Translations under genes and position numbers: made by a program
Assembly: GCF_009799805.1 (NCBI RefSeq)
Contig: NZ_CP047050.1
Location: forward strand, 2,804,001 to 2,868,000
Length of the DNA: 64,000 bases
Reading direction: 5' to 3'
Source of the DNA: Myroides phaeus
GTDB lineage: Bacteria > Bacteroidota > Bacteroidia > Flavobacteriales > Flavobacteriaceae
Part shown: piece after piece, positions 62,533-64,000 of the stretch
Layout of the letters: each line of letters opens with the position of its first letter
Position numbering within the stretch: position 1 is the stretch's first letter
Notes under the pieces: model-generated
Seen by the model: only the letters and a program-made list of their open reading frames with translations
The model's database searches: none
Told to the model about the DNA's origin: nothing

Positions 62533-63909
62533 GAAGTTAGCAAATATGTTTCCAAGTAGCTCATCGTTAGTCACTTGTCCTGTAATCTCTCCAAAGAAAT
62601 AAAGGGCTTGGCGAATATCTATTGCCATTAAGTCAGCAGATAAATTCGTTTGTAATCCCCATTTTACTTTCTCGATTTCTTCCAATGCTTTAAGCAATGA
62701 ATCGTAGTGGCGCGTATTGGTAACAATCGTTTCATTATTACGCAATGCACCTGTATTCACAAACCCTAAAAGTGCTTGCTTCAACTCCTCTACTCCTTCG
62801 TTTGCCTTAGCTGACATCAACATCAAATTCTCAATATTCTCATTGTAAAGCCCAATTTGTTCGTCTGTCAATAAGTCTTTCTTATTACACACAACTAACA
62901 ACGGTTTTAGAGGGTACTTGTTTTTCAACTTCTCTAATTCCACTTTAATACTGTCTAACGACTCTGTATTCAGCTTAGCTCCATCAATCAAATAAATCAC
63001 TACCTGAGCAGCTTCTATCTTCTCAAATGTCTTTTGAATTCCGATGCTCTCTACAACGTCTTTCGTTTCACGGATTCCCGCTGTATCAATAAAACGGAAA
63101 CCTATTCCGTCTATCACTAATTCGTCTTCAATTGTATCACGCGTAGTTCCTGCAATGTCTGAAACAATTGCGCGTTCTTCGTTTAACAAAGCGTTTAACA
63201 ACGTTGATTTACCTACGTTTGGCTCCCCTACAATTGCTACTGGAATACCGTTTTTAATAACGTTCCCCACAGCAAATGAATCAATCAAGCGTTTTAATAC
63301 AAACTCAATACGGTTAATCAATTCCTTAAACTGCGTACGATCTGCAAACTCCACATCTTCCTCTGAAAAGTCAAGTTCTAACTCGATCAACGAAGCAAAG
63401 TTTAACAACTGCTCTCTCAATAAGGCGATTTCACTTGAAAAACCACCACGCATTTGTTGCATAGCGATTTGGTGACTTGCCTCGTTGTCTGATGCGATCA
63501 AATCTGCTACAGCTTCTGCTTGTGATAAGTCTAACTTTCCGTTTAAGAAAGCACGCATAGTAAACTCTCCTGCTTGTGCCATTTTAGCGCCTTTTCGCAA
63601 GCACAGTTGAATGATCTGCTGTTGAATGAACGTTGAACCGTGACAAGAAATTTCAACCGTATTTTCACCTGTATATGAGTTTGGTCCCTTAAACAACGAA
63701 ACCAACACTTGGTCCAATACACGATCACCATCCACTATATGTCCTAAGTGAAGGGTATGCGTTTTTTGTGTGGTCAAGTCTTTATTTTTAATCGAGCGAA
63801 AAATGCCGTTTACCAAGGTAATAGCGTCTTTTCCCGATACACGTATAATGGCGATTGCACCAGCTCCTGAAGGCGTTGCTAAAGCAACAATCGTATCTTG
63901 TAATATCAT
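62518..63909 (-). CDS. mnmE: tRNA uridine-5-carboxymethylaminomethyl(34) synthesis GTPase MnmE
   Basis: 463 residues, full length. N-terminal tetrahydrofolate-binding domain (MILQDTIVALATPSGAGAIAIIRVSGKDA), then helices and the GTPase domain at ~220-380: P-loop GEPNVGKSTLLNALL, switch VSDIAGTTRDTIED, DTAGIRE (G3), CNKKDLL (G4). The C-terminal FCIGK ends with the Cys needed for activity. With MnmG it modifies wobble uridine 34 of several tRNAs. Start at ATG 63907-63909. A TATCTTTG box (minus strand, 63930-63937) fits a -7 element 20 bp upstream. The element at its 3' end leaves the protein unchanged. Confidence 0.98.
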   Translation of the reverse strand: MILQDTIVALATPSGAGAIAIIRVSGKDAITLVNGIFRSIKNKDLTTQKTHTLHLGHIVDGDRVLDQVLVSLFKGPNSYTGENTVEISCHGSTFIQQQIIQLCLRKGAKMAQAGEFTMRAFLNGKLDLSQAEAVADLIASDNEASHQIAMQQMRGGFSSEIALLREQLLNFASLIELELDFSEEDVEFADRTQFKELINRIEFVLKRLIDSFAVGNVIKNGIPVAIVGEPNVGKSTLLNALLNEERAIVSDIAGTTRDTIEDELVIDGIGFRFIDTAGIRETKDVVESIGIQKTFEKIEAAQVVIYLIDGAKLNTESLDSIKVELEKLKNKYPLKPLLVVCNKKDLLTDEQIGLYNENIENLMLMSAKANEGVEELKQALLGFVNTGALRNNETIVTNTRHYDSLLKALEEIEKVKWGLQTNLSADLMAIDIRQALYFFGEITGQVTNDELLGNIFANFCIGK

Positions 63910-64000
63910 ATATATTCGAAATTATAGCGCAAAGATAATATTTATTCATCCAAATGGAATTATTCGGCTTTGACTTAGACCGAAAAGTTTGTATTTCGAC

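Noticed and set aside
63954..64000. Possible plus-strand gene start (MELFGFDLDRK) at the right edge
   Set aside because: Only 15 codons are visible before the window ends and no promoter or family feature supports it.
1..64000. tRNA or rRNA genes
   Set aside because: Scanned spacers for TTCGA-type T-loops and conserved rRNA words; the few hits lie inside coding sequences and lack cloverleaf context.

Overview
The window looks like chromosome of a low-GC member of the Bacteroidota, most likely family Flavobacteriaceae (a Myroides-like genus is a guess I cannot confirm). The support is the AT-rich sequence, Bacteroidota-type promoters (TTG, about 19 bp, TAnnTTTG), SusCD-era style lipoproteins and porins, a GH3 beta-glucosidase, TM2 and DUF4112 proteins, and Bacteroidota mobilization proteins (DUF5712 relaxase, BfmA/BtgA type accessory protein).

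Layout. 1-5.9 kb: end of an MFS transporter, two tandem TM2 genes lying between two copies of an intergenic repeat, one lipoprotein, then almost 3 kb with no convincing gene but a 33-36 bp tandem repeat. 5.9-11.7 kb: biotin genes bioB-bioA, an LtaS-like phosphoglycerol transferase homologue and an integral membrane protein. 11.98-16.6 kb: a five-gene minus-strand set headed by a WYL-domain regulator, in which two promoters share a 31-32 bp operator-like element. 17-20 kb: small lipoprotein, membrane protein and a frameshifted retropepsin-PDZ gene. 20-25 kb: a porin O/P, lamin-tail lipoprotein, two CYTH-type proteins and an SLC13 anion transporter in one plus-strand operon, suggesting phosphate or polyphosphate acquisition. 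25.4-33.1 kb: CBS protein, a complete IS3-family element with TAT target duplication, a GH3 glucosidase, a LuxR-type regulator and an FAD monooxygenase.

34.0-39.0 kb holds what I think is the most interesting locus: a cryptic RiPP-like cluster with a 63-residue Cys-containing precursor, two MccB/ThiF-like adenylating enzymes that each start with a putative peptide-recognition domain, a UvrA-like protein that may give self-resistance, and a very acidic 57-residue protein. 39.4-44.5 kb carries a polymorphic-toxin module: a MORN-repeat lipoprotein ending in an AHH nuclease domain, its probable Imm11-type immunity protein and an OmpA-like protein.

44.75-62.53 kb is an integrative mobilizable element of about 17.8 kb inserted at the 3' end of mnmE, delimited by 16-bp direct repeats that contain the last codons of mnmE. 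Its backbone is a tyrosine recombinase, membrane protein, HTH protein, primase-helicase, CHC2/Toprim primase, iteron-like repeats, mobilization accessory protein and relaxase. Its cargo is a type III-like restriction-modification operon extended by DndD-like and HerA-like ATPases, plus a membrane-anchored receiver/histidine kinase pair at the outer edge. mnmE itself closes the window intact.
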